13,113 nt of DNA, taken from assembly GCA_945836835.1 (NCBI GenBank), contig CAMAML010000012.1, positions 1 to 13,113 on the forward strand, read 5' to 3'. The DNA is from an uncultured cyanobacterium (GTDB lineage Bacteria > Cyanobacteriota > Vampirovibrionia > Gastranaerophilales > Gastranaerophilaceae). Below the pieces are notes generated by a model. It did not search any database and was not told the DNA's origin. It was given only the letters and a program-made list of their open reading frames with translations. The translations under genes were made by a program, and so were the position numbers. Every line of letters begins with the position of its first letter. Within the stretch, counting starts at the first letter, position 1. Positions 5,197-12,217 of the stretch are shown in pieces.

Positions 5197-5295
5197 GGTT
5201 TATTATATATATCTAAATTTGGCACAAGCCACCATCCGACCAAGCCCATGCTCAAAAAAGCATAAGCTATTGCCCGAGAGGATACCCGTATCAGA

Positions 5296-5502
5296 TTACC
5301 AGCTTGCTTTGGTTACACCAGGCAACAAGCCTTCGTGTGCCATTTTTCTCAGACAAATTCTGCAAAGTCCGAAATCTCTGTGATACCCGTGAGGACGTCC
5401 GCAGATGCTGCATCTGTTGTGAAGTCTTACTCTGTGGTACTTTCCTGCTTTCACAAGAGCTTCTCTTTTCAATTCTTTGTCTATCATCGCTTTTTTAGCC
5501 AT
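5296..5502 (-). CDS. rpsN: Small ribosomal subunit protein S14, zinc-binding type Z (uS14)
   Basis: S14 binds the head of the 30S subunit late in assembly. The 68-residue product is the short form with an intact zinc knuckle, C31-x2-C34 and C47-x2-C50, within CSICGRPHGY and FGLCRICLRKMAHEG, and it ends PGVTKASW, as type Z proteins do (usually 61 residues). The extra residues are in the N-terminal KELKREALVKAGKYH section. The start at 5500-5502 has AAAGGAG at good spacing. It follows rplE as in the standard spc order. Plant-type cyanobacteria normally carry a longer zinc-free S14 located elsewhere, so a type Z copy inside the cluster is informative about lineage. Downstream the expected rpsH is displaced by the pilin/regulator cassette. 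Confidence 0.97.
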   Translation of the reverse strand: MAKKAMIDKELKREALVKAGKYHRVRLHNRCSICGRPHGYHRDFGLCRICLRKMAHEGLLPGVTKASW

Positions 5503-5555
5503 GAATTTCTCCTTTGTTTATCACTTTTCTTTATATTGTATCTTTGAGTTTCTGC

Positions 5556-5574
5556 GGGGGGCCAAGCCGCCCCC
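5556..5574 (-). other. GC-rich intercistronic hairpin between rplE and rpsN
   Basis: A GGGGGGC run (5556-5562) faces GCCGCCCCC (5566-5574) across a CAA loop, with a small bulge. It is by far the most GC-rich spot in an otherwise AT-rich gap and has no T-run after it on the minus strand, so it is probably an mRNA stability or processing structure, not a terminator. Confidence 0.5.
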
Positions 5575-5588
5575 TTAAAAACTCTTAA

Positions 5589-6146
5589 CTACTTGTTCAT
5601 TCCTTTGAACGGCATGCCCAACAATCTCAACAACTCTCTTGCTTCATCATCGGTGTTAGCGGTTGTGATGATTGATACGTTCATACCTTTTACGAGGTCA
5701 ACTTCTTCGTAAGTAATTTCAGGGAACAAAGATTGTTCCTTCAAACCTAACGTGTAGTTTCCTCTGCCGTCAAACGCCTTCGGGCTGATACCACGGAAGT
5801 CGCGGATACGAGGGAATACAACGCAGATTAACTTTTGCAAGAAATCGTACATTCTTTCGCCTCTGAGTGTTGCCATAGCTCCGACAGGCATTCCTTCTCT
5901 CAATTTGTATGATGCGATGGATTTTTTTGCCTTGGTAACAACACATTTTTGACCTGCAATCTTAGTCAACTGACCTTCGATAGTTTCGGCAATCTTTGAG
6001 TTGTGGGAAGCTTCCCCGACACCCATGTTAAGAACGATTTTGTGAAGTTTTGGGATTTGCATATCGTTCTTGTAGCCGAACTTTTCTTTTAAAGCCGCTT
6101 TGACTTCTTCGTTATATTTTGTTTTTAAGTTTTCTGTTTTTGTCAT
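5589..6146 (-). CDS. rplE: Large ribosomal subunit protein L5 (uL5)
   Basis: L5 binds 5S rRNA and forms bridge B1b with the 30S subunit. The 185-residue product matches the family length (about 180). It carries the signature IPKLHKIVLNMGVGEA at 31-46, then KAKKSIASYKLREGMPVGAMATLRG at 72-96 and FPRIRDFRGISPKAFDGRGNY at 111-131, and ends with ARELLRLLGMPF. The ATG at 6144-6146 is preceded by AAGGA with 9-base spacing. It lies between rplX and rpsN, the standard order. Nothing is unusual in the protein. Confidence 0.98.
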   Translation of the reverse strand: MTKTENLKTKYNEEVKAALKEKFGYKNDMQIPKLHKIVLNMGVGEASHNSKIAETIEGQLTKIAGQKCVVTKAKKSIASYKLREGMPVGAMATLRGERMYDFLQKLICVVFPRIRDFRGISPKAFDGRGNYTLGLKEQSLFPEITYEEVDLVKGMNVSIITTANTDDEARELLRLLGMPFKGMNK

Positions 6147-6191
6147 TTTCGTATTTCCTTAATCTTTAACGTATATGTTCCACAAAGAACC

Positions 6192-6527
6192 TTACACGTC
6201 TAATTGTTCACCACATTTTTTACAAACACGAACTTTTTTGCCGTCAACGACAGCGTGTTTGATCCTTGTCGGTTTTTCGCAAGCCGGACATACAACCATA
6301 ACGTTTGAAGAATCAAGAGGAGCTTCTTTCTTAATCAAACCGCCTTGAATTCCTGCCATAGGTTGAGGCTTTTGTGCTTTTGTAACCATATTCACGCCTT
6401 CAACAACAACTTTTGATTCTGACGGAATAGATTTCTTTACGTTGCCCGTTTTGCCTTTGTCTTTACCTGCCGTTACGATAACTCTGTCACCGGTTTTTAC
6501 GTGCAAGTGTTTTTTATTGTCTGTCAT
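6192..6527 (-). CDS. rplX: Large ribosomal subunit protein L24 (uL24)
   Basis: L24 is an early 50S assembly protein that binds the 5' domain of 23S rRNA and lies near the exit tunnel. The 111-residue product has the KOW motif at about 10-28 (VKTGDRVIVTAGKDKGKTG), the GVNMVTKAQKPQP segment at 44-56, and a C-terminal zinc-ribbon-like pair, C80-x2-C83 and C102-x2-C105, found in many but not all bacterial L24 proteins. I chose the ATG at 6525-6527 because GGAGA lies six bases upstream and the N-terminus then fits the family; an upstream GTG (6581) in the same frame would add 18 residues without homology. It is placed between rplN and rplE as usual. Confidence 0.96.
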   Translation of the reverse strand: MTDNKKHLHVKTGDRVIVTAGKDKGKTGNVKKSIPSESKVVVEGVNMVTKAQKPQPMAGIQGGLIKKEAPLDSSNVMVVCPACEKPTRIKHAVVDGKKVRVCKKCGEQLDV

Positions 6528-6596
6528 TTCTTTTCTCCATTTTTTGTTATCGGACAAAATTCGACCTTTAATTTTGCCCACTGCTTTTCACTTGTC

Positions 6597-6965
6597 CTAG
6601 ATAACTTCCGGTGCAAGAGAAACTATCTTCATGTAACCTTTATCTCTAAGTTCACGTGCAACCGGCCCGAATACACGGGTTCCTCTAGGGTTGCCGTCCT
6701 TGTTGATGATAACTGCCGCATTTTCGTCAAATCTGATAACCGAACCGTCAGCACGCTTGATGTCTGCTTTTGTTCTTACGATAACGGCTCTTACAACTTC
6801 AGATTTTTTTACGGCTTGATTAGGGGTTGCGTCCTTGACGGTTGCAACGATTTCGTCCCCGACTGCCGCAAATTTCTTATTTGAACTGCCCATAACTCTG
6901 ATACAAAGTAGTTCCTTTGCACCCGTGTTATCGGCAACTTCAAGTCTTGTTTCTTGTTGTATCAT
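6597..6965 (-). CDS. rplN: Large ribosomal subunit protein L14 (uL14)
   Basis: L14 lies at the subunit interface, contacts 16S rRNA (bridge B8) and is the docking site of the silencing factor RsfS. The 122-residue product is exactly family length, starting MIQQETRLEVADNTGAKE. The signature region KKSEVVRAVIVRTK (53-66) continues with RADGSVIRFDENAAVIIN (71-88), and the end GTRVFGPVARELRD is typical. The frame is open 37 codons further upstream, but only the ATG at 6963-6965 fits the family and has AAGGAAAG in front. The 140-base gap to rpsQ is one of the longer gaps in the cluster and holds two stable hairpins. Confidence 0.98.
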   Translation of the reverse strand: MIQQETRLEVADNTGAKELLCIRVMGSSNKKFAAVGDEIVATVKDATPNQAVKKSEVVRAVIVRTKADIKRADGSVIRFDENAAVIINKDGNPRGTRVFGPVARELRDKGYMKIVSLAPEVI

Positions 6966-7023
6966 TGTTTCTTTCCTTTTTACTTTACTTTTCGACCTCT
7001 CATTACTCGGTGGTAATGTTGTC

Positions 7024-7085
7024 AGATGTCTTTCCGACATCTTTTTGGGAGTCAGAGGAAGTTTTATGTTAAACAAAACCTCCTC
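7024..7085 (-). other. Two stable hairpins in the rpsQ-rplN gap
   Basis: In the mRNA, GAGGAGGTTTT (7085-7075) pairs with AAAACTTCCTC (7065-7055) over 11 bases. The one imperfect pair is a G-U wobble on this strand but an A-C mismatch on the other, which suggests selection for folding in the ribosomal transcript. A second perfect 7-base stem, AGATGTC/GACATCT (7024-7030 and 7036-7042), follows. No T-run follows on the minus strand. On the plus strand four T follow the second stem, so it could also stop antisense transcripts. Confidence 0.6.
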
Positions 7086-7105
7086 GACAAAATTTTAACC
7101 GTTGA

Positions 7106-7351
7106 TTAACGTGCTTTTTCAACAACGTCAACCAAAGTCCAGCGTTTATCGCCCGAAATCGGTCTTGATTCAACAATCCTTACGACGTCGCCAACACCAC
7201 AAACGTTGTTTTCATCGTGAGCTTTGTAGTTCTTGTTCGATTCCATAATTTTCTTATACTTTGGATGTGGTTCATAATCCGCAACCTTAACGACAATAGT
7301 CTTGTCCATTTTGTTACTAACTACTACACCTTGTTTTACTTTCTTAGGCAT
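7106..7351 (-). CDS. rpsQ: Small ribosomal subunit protein S17 (uS17)
   Basis: S17 is a primary 16S rRNA-binding protein of the 30S body, with an OB fold. The 81-residue product has KQGVVVSNKMDKTIVVKV at 6-23, HPKYKKIMESNKNYKAHDE at 29-47 and the family signature GDVVRIVESRPIS at 54-66, ending KRWTLVDVVEKAR. I chose the ATG at 7349-7351, which has AGAGG six bases upstream; a TTG two codons earlier is less likely. The start overlaps the end of rpmC by eight bases, so translation of the two genes is probably coupled. Identification is secure. Confidence 0.97.
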   Translation of the reverse strand: MPKKVKQGVVVSNKMDKTIVVKVADYEPHPKYKKIMESNKNYKAHDENNVCGVGDVVRIVESRPISGDKRWTLVDVVEKAR

Positions 7352-7553
7352 TTTCAACCTCTTTCTCGGTTATTACGGTCTTTGCTTGAGCTATTTGACG
7401 TTTCAATCTGGAAATTTCGGAAGTCTTTTCCAAACCTTGCGTCGCCAACTTCATCTTATTTTCCAACAGTTCTTTTTTCCATTCAACTATTGAAGTTTTA
7501 AGTTCATCAACCGTTTTTCCGCGTAATTCTTTAAGTAATTCAGTTTTATTCAT
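7344..7553 (-). CDS. rpmC: Large ribosomal subunit protein L29 (uL29)
   Basis: L29 is a small two-helix protein at the tunnel exit that, with L23, helps form the docking site for trigger factor and the signal recognition particle. The 69-residue product has the expected helical hairpin: ELLKELRGKTVDELKTSIVEWKKELLENKMKL, then the conserved turn and second helix TSEISRLKRQIAQAKTVITEKE. The ATG at 7551-7553 follows AAAGGA. It lies 23 bases after rplP and its stop codon overlaps the start of rpsQ. Confidence 0.97.
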   Translation of the reverse strand: MNKTELLKELRGKTVDELKTSIVEWKKELLENKMKLATQGLEKTSEISRLKRQIAQAKTVITEKEVENA

Positions 7554-7576
7554 TTTAAGTATTTCCTTTATTTTAC

Positions 7577-7996
7577 TTACGCTTCTAACTTAGCCTTTTC
7601 AACAACTTTAACTTTGATAGGCAACTTTTGAGCAGCAAGCTCAAGAGCGTTAACCGCAATGTTTCTGTCAAAGTATTCAAGCTCGAAAAGAATTCTGTTC
7701 GGCTTAACAACCGCAACCCAGTATTCCAAGTTACCTTTACCTGAACCCATACGAGTTTCTGCAGGTTTTGCGGTAATCGGTTTATCAGGGAAGATTTTAA
7801 TCCAAACATTACCGCCACGTTTGATTTCACGAGTCATTGCTCTACGAGCGGCTTCTATTTGACGACTGGTAATCCAGCCCGGTTCCAAGGCTTGCAATGC
7901 ATAAGACCCAAATTCGAGTTTTGTTCCTCTGGTTTCGTGTCCTTTCATTCTGCCTTTCATCATCTTACGATATTTTGTTTTTTTAGGCTGTAACAT
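7577..7996 (-). CDS. rplP: Large ribosomal subunit protein L16 (uL16)
   Basis: L16 joins late in 50S assembly and lies beside the A-site tRNA elbow. The 139-residue product has the basic N-terminus LQPKKTKYRKMMKGRMKG, the first signature region around ALEPGWITSRQIEAARRAM (36-54), KIFPDKPITAKPAETRMGSG (67-86), and the second signature RMGSGKGNLEYWVA (82-95). The start ATG at 7994-7996 has AGGAG about ten bases upstream. Order and spacing (44 bases after rpsC, 23 before rpmC) are standard. Confidence 0.98.
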   Translation of the reverse strand: MLQPKKTKYRKMMKGRMKGHETRGTKLEFGSYALQALEPGWITSRQIEAARRAMTREIKRGGNVWIKIFPDKPITAKPAETRMGSGKGNLEYWVAVVKPNRILFELEYFDRNIAVNALELAAQKLPIKVKVVEKAKLEA

Positions 7997-8040
7997 TTTT
8001 TATTTACTCCTGTTAACTTTGTTTTCTATCTTAACTTTGC

Positions 8041-8772
8041 TTAGCCTTCAGTTGTTTCGATAGCTCTTCTTCTCGGACGACGTCCCGTTTTTTCGGAGTT
8101 ATCTTTCCCTGATTTAGCTTTGATGTTTTGGTCTGCTTTTTCGCCCGGCATCAAGTTGCCCTTGAAAATCCAAACCTTAACACCGATTTTACCCATGATT
8201 GTGTCAGCTTCGGTAAAACCGTAGTCTACATCGGCTCTCAAAGTTTGAAGCGGAATTCTGCCTTCTTTTGCCCATTCGGAACGAGCAATTTCTGCACCGC
8301 CCAAACGTCCCGATACCATAACTTTGATACCTTGAACGCCCGATCTCATGGATCTTTGCATAGCTTGTTTCATCGCACGTCTGAAAGCAACACGTTTTTC
8401 AAGCTGTTGAGCAATGTTTTCCGCAACTAATTGAGCGTCAGCGTCAATTCTTGCAACTTCAACAACGTTGATAACTACCGGCTTGCCAATGTACTTTGAA
8501 ACATCTTGTCTCAAATCGTCAATCCCTTGACCGCCACGTCCGACTACGATACCCGGTTTTGCCGTTACGACCGTAATCGTCGTGTTTTGAGCTTTTCTCG
8601 AAATTAATATTTTGGATACGCCTGCTGCGTATAATTTTTTCTTAACGAATTTTCTGATAGACGCATCTTCTTTAACAAATTCACGGTAGTTTTTGAAATT
8701 TGCATACCAAGAACTTGCCCAAGTTCTGATGATACCTACTCTAAATCCGGTTGGATGTGTTTTTTGTCCCAT
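8041..8772 (-). CDS. rpsC: Small ribosomal subunit protein S3 (uS3)
   Basis: S3 lines the mRNA entry channel on the 30S head and has helicase-like activity together with S4 and S5. The 243-residue product starts MGQKTHPTGFRVGIIRTW. A type 2 KH domain covers about residues 40-110, with the GxxG loop in IVVGRGGQGI (75-84). The C-terminal domain carries RRAMKQAMQRSMRSGVQGIKV (131-151) and GRLGGAEIARSEW (155-167), ending with GVKVWIFKGNLMP. A basic tail of about 30 residues (RRPRRRAIETTEG at the end) follows, longer than in Escherichia coli S3 but common elsewhere. The start ATG has AAAGG eight bases upstream. Confidence 0.98.
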   Translation of the reverse strand: MGQKTHPTGFRVGIIRTWASSWYANFKNYREFVKEDASIRKFVKKKLYAAGVSKILISRKAQNTTITVVTAKPGIVVGRGGQGIDDLRQDVSKYIGKPVVINVVEVARIDADAQLVAENIAQQLEKRVAFRRAMKQAMQRSMRSGVQGIKVMVSGRLGGAEIARSEWAKEGRIPLQTLRADVDYGFTEADTIMGKIGVKVWIFKGNLMPGEKADQNIKAKSGKDNSEKTGRRPRRRAIETTEG

Positions 8773-8800
8773 TTTTTATACCTTTATTTGTTTTACTTAC

Positions 8801-9136
8801 CTACTTATTATCACTAACTTTTAATGTAAGATGTGACGTACGTTTTAGTCTTTTGTAAATACGACCTTGCGCTCTCGGTTTACCGCGTCTGAGTGTTTGA
8901 CTTTCATCAGCAAAGATTTCAGAAATCTTTAATGAGTCAGGGGAAACACCAAATTTTTCCTGAGCGTTTGCAACAGCTGCCTTCAAATTCTTTTCGACAA
9001 CTCTTGCTGCAAAATAAGGCATAAAACGTAACATGTCTTGAGCTTCAAGAACATTCTTTCCGCGAACTTCGTTGATAACTCTACGAAGTTTTCTTGCGGT
9101 CATTTTTATATCTGTTTGTTTTGCTTTAGCTTCCAT
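8801..9136 (-). CDS. rplV: Large ribosomal subunit protein L22 (uL22)
   Basis: L22 has a long beta-hairpin that lines the narrow part of the peptide exit tunnel; changes in it give macrolide resistance in other bacteria. The 111-residue product has the helical core (MTARKLRRVINEVRGK at 12-27, NLKAAVANAQEKFGV at 50-64) and the hairpin plus signature region ESQTLRRGKPRAQGRIYKRL at 78-97, ending KRTSHLTLKVSDNK. The tunnel hairpin looks ordinary, with no insertion. The ATG follows AAGGA. It lies only 12 bases after rpsS. Confidence 0.98.
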   Translation of the reverse strand: MEAKAKQTDIKMTARKLRRVINEVRGKNVLEAQDMLRFMPYFAARVVEKNLKAAVANAQEKFGVSPDSLKISEIFADESQTLRRGKPRAQGRIYKRLKRTSHLTLKVSDNK

Positions 9137-9148
9137 TGTTATTTTCCT

Positions 9149-9430
9149 TTATTTTACCTTTGCTGTTTTTGCAGAACCAGCGTGTCCTTTATACAATCTT
9201 GTCGGTGCGAACTCGCCCAACTTGTGTCCAATCATTTGCTCGGTAACATAAACGGGTACGTGAGTTTTTCCGTTATGAACCGCAATCGTATGTCCTAACA
9301 TTTTAGGTACAATCATTGATGCTCTCGACCAGGTTTTTACAACTTTCTTTTCCGAGTTAGCATTCATTTTTTCGATTTTACTTAGTAGAGCTTCTTCTAC
9401 GTATGGACCTTTTTTTAATGAACGTGCCAT
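9149..9430 (-). CDS. rpsS: Small ribosomal subunit protein S19 (uS19)
   Basis: S19 sits at the top of the 30S head, in a complex with S13, near the A-site tRNA. The 93-residue product starts MARSLKKGPYVEEALL and carries the family signature from H52 to R78 (HNGKTHVPVYVTEQMIG, then HKLGEFAPTR). The C-terminal tail YKGHAGSAKTAKVK is typical. The ATG follows AAGGAG at nine bases. The gap to rplB upstream is 94 bases and contains a GC-rich hairpin. Confidence 0.98.
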   Translation of the reverse strand: MARSLKKGPYVEEALLSKIEKMNANSEKKVVKTWSRASMIVPKMLGHTIAVHNGKTHVPVYVTEQMIGHKLGEFAPTRLYKGHAGSAKTAKVK

Positions 9431-9488
9431 TAATATTTTCTCCTTTTGGTTAATTTGTCTTTATTTTCGCCAAATAATTCAGCGATTG

Positions 9489-9513
9489 GGGGAAGTCTTT
9501 TGAGGGACTCCCC
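9489..9513 (-). other. Intercistronic hairpin between rplB and rpsS
   Basis: In the mRNA, GGGGAGTC (9513-9506) pairs with GACTTCCCC (9497-9489) with a single bulged T and an 8-base loop. No T-run follows. It resembles the other GC-rich stems found in gaps of this cluster. Confidence 0.5.
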
Positions 9514-9524
9514 TCAGGCTTAAA

Positions 9525-10355
9525 CTACTTCGCTTTTCTTCTTCTGACGATTAATTTGTCGGAAGCCTTGCCGGCTTTTCTGGTCTTATAACCGAGAGCC
9601 GGTTTGCCCCAAGGTGTCTTAGGGTGTCCGCCCGGACCGGTCTTACCTTCACCACCGCCGTGAGGGTGATCGCAAGGGTTCATCGTTACACCGCGAACGG
9701 TAGGTCTGATACCTAAGTAACGTTTTCTGCCGGCTTTACCGATTGCAAGGTTTTTATATTCGGAGTTTCCGAGAACACCGATAGTCGCCATACATTCTTT
9801 TCTTACCATTCTCATTTCCGATGAAGGTAATTTGATAGTGACGTAGTTGCCTTCTTTAGCCATTACTTGAGCCGCATTACCTGCCGCTCTAACCATAACT
9901 CCGCCTCGACCCGGTGTAAGTTCAATGTTATGAACCATAGTACCTAACGGAATCAATTCCAACGGAATAGCGTTTCCTGTTTGGACAGGAGCTTCAGGTC
10001 CGCTGACGATTACATCTCCGACATTCAAACCTTCCGGTGTCAAGATGTATCTCTTTTCGCCGTCTGCGTAGAATACCAAAGAAATTCTTACGTTTCTGTT
10101 CGGATCATATTCAATAGTTTTTACCGTTGCAGGAACGCCGAACTTTTCACGTCTGAAATCTATGATACGGTATGCTCTTTTTACACCGCCGCCCTTGTGA
10201 CGACATGTAATTCTACCCGTATTATTTCTTCCTGCTGTTTTCTTAACCTTCTTCAACAAAGACTTTTCAGGCGTCATCGTAGTGATTTCGGAATAATCAC
10301 TTTTCATCATGCCTCTTTGTCCCGGTGAAGTAGGATTAATTTTTCTGATTGCCAT
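9525..10355 (-). CDS. rplB: Large ribosomal subunit protein L2 (uL2)
   Basis: L2 is a core 23S rRNA-binding protein close to the peptidyl transferase centre and needed for subunit joining and peptide bond formation. The 276-residue product is full length. It shows RHKGGGVKRAYRIIDFRR (52-69), the OB-fold region through EYDPNRNVRISLVFYADGEKRYI, the SH3-like region with GRGGVMVRAAGNAAQ (149-163), and the signature DHPHGGGEGKTGPGGHP starting at D229. H230 corresponds to the histidine (H229 in Escherichia coli) important for peptidyl transferase activity. The lysine/arginine-rich tail ends IVRRRKAK. The start follows AAGGAG at eight bases. Position between rplW and rpsS is standard. Confidence 0.99.
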   Translation of the reverse strand: MAIRKINPTSPGQRGMMKSDYSEITTMTPEKSLLKKVKKTAGRNNTGRITCRHKGGGVKRAYRIIDFRREKFGVPATVKTIEYDPNRNVRISLVFYADGEKRYILTPEGLNVGDVIVSGPEAPVQTGNAIPLELIPLGTMVHNIELTPGRGGVMVRAAGNAAQVMAKEGNYVTIKLPSSEMRMVRKECMATIGVLGNSEYKNLAIGKAGRKRYLGIRPTVRGVTMNPCDHPHGGGEGKTGPGGHPKTPWGKPALGYKTRKAGKASDKLIVRRRKAK

Positions 10356-10472
10356 TTTAATTTCTCCTTTTTGGCTTTGTATTGTCGGGGCTTGTACCTT
10401 TTGGATTTAAAACCCTGTTTTCTGCCCCTTACCTGCGGGATATATGCCATACACCCCTTTTTTAACGACCTG

Positions 10473-10781
10473 CTATACTGCGGTCATCAATTCAATCGGA
10501 TCACCTTCGATGGTCACGATTGCTTTTTTGGAACTGTCCGTTCTTCCGAACTTATACCCCATTCTCTTTGCGTGAGAAGGCATATAGACAGTGTTTACAC
10601 TCTTAACTTTTCTTCCCGGAAAAGCTAATTCAACTGCTTGAGCAATTTCAACCTTTGTAGCATCTTTTCTAACTTCAAAGGTATATTTACCCAAAGCCAT
10701 TGCCGTACGAGATTTTTCGGTAATTATAGGTTTCTTAATTACGTCGTACAACTTTTCTATGTTTGTTCTGTTTTTACTCAT
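10473..10781 (-). CDS. rplW: Large ribosomal subunit protein L23 (uL23)
   Basis: L23 lies at the peptide tunnel exit and is the main ribosomal contact for trigger factor and the signal recognition particle. The 102-residue product has VIKKPIITEKSRTAM (14-28), GKYTFEVRKDATKVEIAQAVE (31-51), and the signature VKSVNTVYMPSHAKRMGYKFGR (59-80), followed by KKAIVTIEGD. The ATG follows AAAAGGA at nine bases. It lies 31 bases after rplD. The 117-base gap to rplB has a GGGGC/GCCCC inverted repeat (10387-10391 and 10424-10428). Confidence 0.97.
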   Translation of the reverse strand: MSKNRTNIEKLYDVIKKPIITEKSRTAMALGKYTFEVRKDATKVEIAQAVELAFPGRKVKSVNTVYMPSHAKRMGYKFGRTDSSKKAIVTIEGDPIELMTAV

Positions 10782-10812
10782 TGTTATAATTCCTTTTATT
10801 AGTTAGAGTTTA

Positions 10813-11442
10813 CTACTTGCTTAATCTTTCGGTAATTTCGGCTACCGCAGCTTCCGTCATAACGATGCTGTCCGCATCCAACAAATCCTTGACGTTTAAG
10901 TTGCAAGGAAGCAACAATTTTACGGAAGGAATGTTTCTTGCCGAAAGAAGAAGGTTTTTGTTTTCTTCTGCTCTGTAGTCGGCAACAACAAGGATTTTTC
11001 CTTCGACTTTCAAAGACTTGATAGCGGAAACCATCAATTTTGTTTTAGGCTCAGCGATAGTTGAAAAGTCCTTAACCACAACGATTTGAGCTTCTCTTGA
11101 AGAAAGTGCCGACTTCAGAGCCAACTTTCTTGCCTTTTGAGGCATAGAGAAGGAGAAATCTCTCGGCTTTGGTCCGAAGATTACGCCACCGCCCGCAAAC
11201 AAAGGTGAACGAAGTGAACCTGCTCTTGCACGTCCCGTACCCTTTTGTTTCCAAGGCTTTTTACCGCCGCCCGATACTTCTGCTCTTGTTTTTGCACAAG
11301 CCGTACCTTGACGACCATTGTTTAATTGTCTTCTTAATGCTAAATGCATTACGTGAATGTTAGGTTCAACTTCAAAAACCGCTTTTTCCAAAGTAATTTC
11401 GCCTAACTTTTCACCGTTTGTATTTAAAATTTCTTTTGACAT
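10813..11442 (-). CDS. rplD: Large ribosomal subunit protein L4 (uL4)
   Basis: L4 has a globular domain on the 50S surface and a long loop reaching the exit tunnel; in Escherichia coli it also represses the S10 operon through the leader mRNA. The 209-residue product shows HVMHLALRRQLNNGRQGTACAKTRAEVSGGG (30-60), the basic tunnel loop KKPWKQKGTGRARAGS (61-76) and SPLFAGGGVIFGPKPRD (79-95), then MPQKARKLALKSALSSR. The start follows AAAAGGA. The gap to rplC is 139 bases, unusually long, with a direct GCTTGC repeat and weak pairing but no gene. Whether L4 controls this operon is unknown. Confidence 0.98.
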   Translation of the reverse strand: MSKEILNTNGEKLGEITLEKAVFEVEPNIHVMHLALRRQLNNGRQGTACAKTRAEVSGGGKKPWKQKGTGRARAGSLRSPLFAGGGVIFGPKPRDFSFSMPQKARKLALKSALSSREAQIVVVKDFSTIAEPKTKLMVSAIKSLKVEGKILVVADYRAEENKNLLLSARNIPSVKLLLPCNLNVKDLLDADSIVMTEAAVAEITERLSK

Positions 11443-11581
11443 TTTAGTTTTCCTTTTACTTACTTTCTTGCCTGTTACCCCTTACCCTTGCAGGTTTTAT
11501 TTGGCAACTCGGGATTTTTAAAACTTTTCTGTTTGTTGTTCTTTACTTATTCGCAAGCGTCGTGCAAGCCGACCTATGCGA

Positions 11582-12217
11582 TTAGTTCCACTTTGTTCTG
11601 GTAGGAACGATTGTAACCAATCTTCCTTCGCAGCCCGGAACGGAACCTTTTACCAAAACCAAGTTTCTTTCGGTATCAACTTTAACCAATTTCAACTTGG
11701 TAACGGTAACTCTTTCGTTACCCATGTTACCGGCCATTCTCTTACCCTTGATAACACGGCTCGGGGTAGTACCGGCACCGATAGAACCCGGTTCTCTGTG
11801 GTTCTTTGAACCGTGTCCCATAGGTCCTCTGCCAAAGTTCCATCTCTTAACGGTACCTTGGAAACCTTTACCGATGGATTTACCCGTAACGTCAACTTTT
11901 TCAACATTGTCAAGAACGGAGAGTTCAATCTTGTCGCCGACTTTGTAGTCTTGCGGATTTTCTACTCTAAACTCTTGAAGATGTCTGAAGTTTTCCAGAT
12001 TGTTTTTCTTGAAGTGACCGATTTGAGCCTTGGTCAAGTGTTTTTCCTTAGCCGCAATCGTACCTACCTGAATAGCGTTGTAACCGTCGGTTTCAACAGT
12101 TTTAACCTGAGTTACCACGATATCGTCAACTTTGATTACCGTAACAGGGATTGCCAAACCTTGTTCGTCAAAGATTTGAGTCATACCCAATTTTTTTCCT
12201 ATTACACCTAGTGTCAT
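11582..12217 (-). CDS. rplC: Large ribosomal subunit protein L3 (uL3)
   Basis: L3 is one of two proteins that start 50S assembly, with an extension reaching the peptidyl transferase centre. The 211-residue product begins GVIGKKLGMTQIFDEQG and has the extension and signature FGRGPMGHGSKNHREPGS (128-145), KGKRMAGNMGNERVTV (157-172), then VKVDTERNLVLVKGSVPG. The glutamine methylated by PrmB in Escherichia coli (GSIGQ) is replaced here by alanine (A148), as in many bacteria. The ATG at 12215-12217 follows GGAAAGG. The 309-base gap to rpsJ upstream is abnormal for the S10 operon. L3 is also known to stimulate Mini-III, which is encoded at the other end of the window. Confidence 0.98.
   Translation of the reverse strand: MTLGVIGKKLGMTQIFDEQGLAIPVTVIKVDDIVVTQVKTVETDGYNAIQVGTIAAKEKHLTKAQIGHFKKNNLENFRHLQEFRVENPQDYKVGDKIELSVLDNVEKVDVTGKSIGKGFQGTVKRWNFGRGPMGHGSKNHREPGSIGAGTTPSRVIKGKRMAGNMGNERVTVTKLKLVKVDTERNLVLVKGSVPGCEGRLVTIVPTRTKWN

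Noticed and set aside
6528..6581. N-terminal extension of L24 from GTG
   Set aside because: It contains the ribosome binding site of the ATG at 6527 and does not fit the family.
6966..7076. N-terminal extension of L14 (37 extra codons)
   Set aside because: The extension has no homology to the family, covers the hairpin region and lacks a better ribosome binding site than the ATG at 6965.
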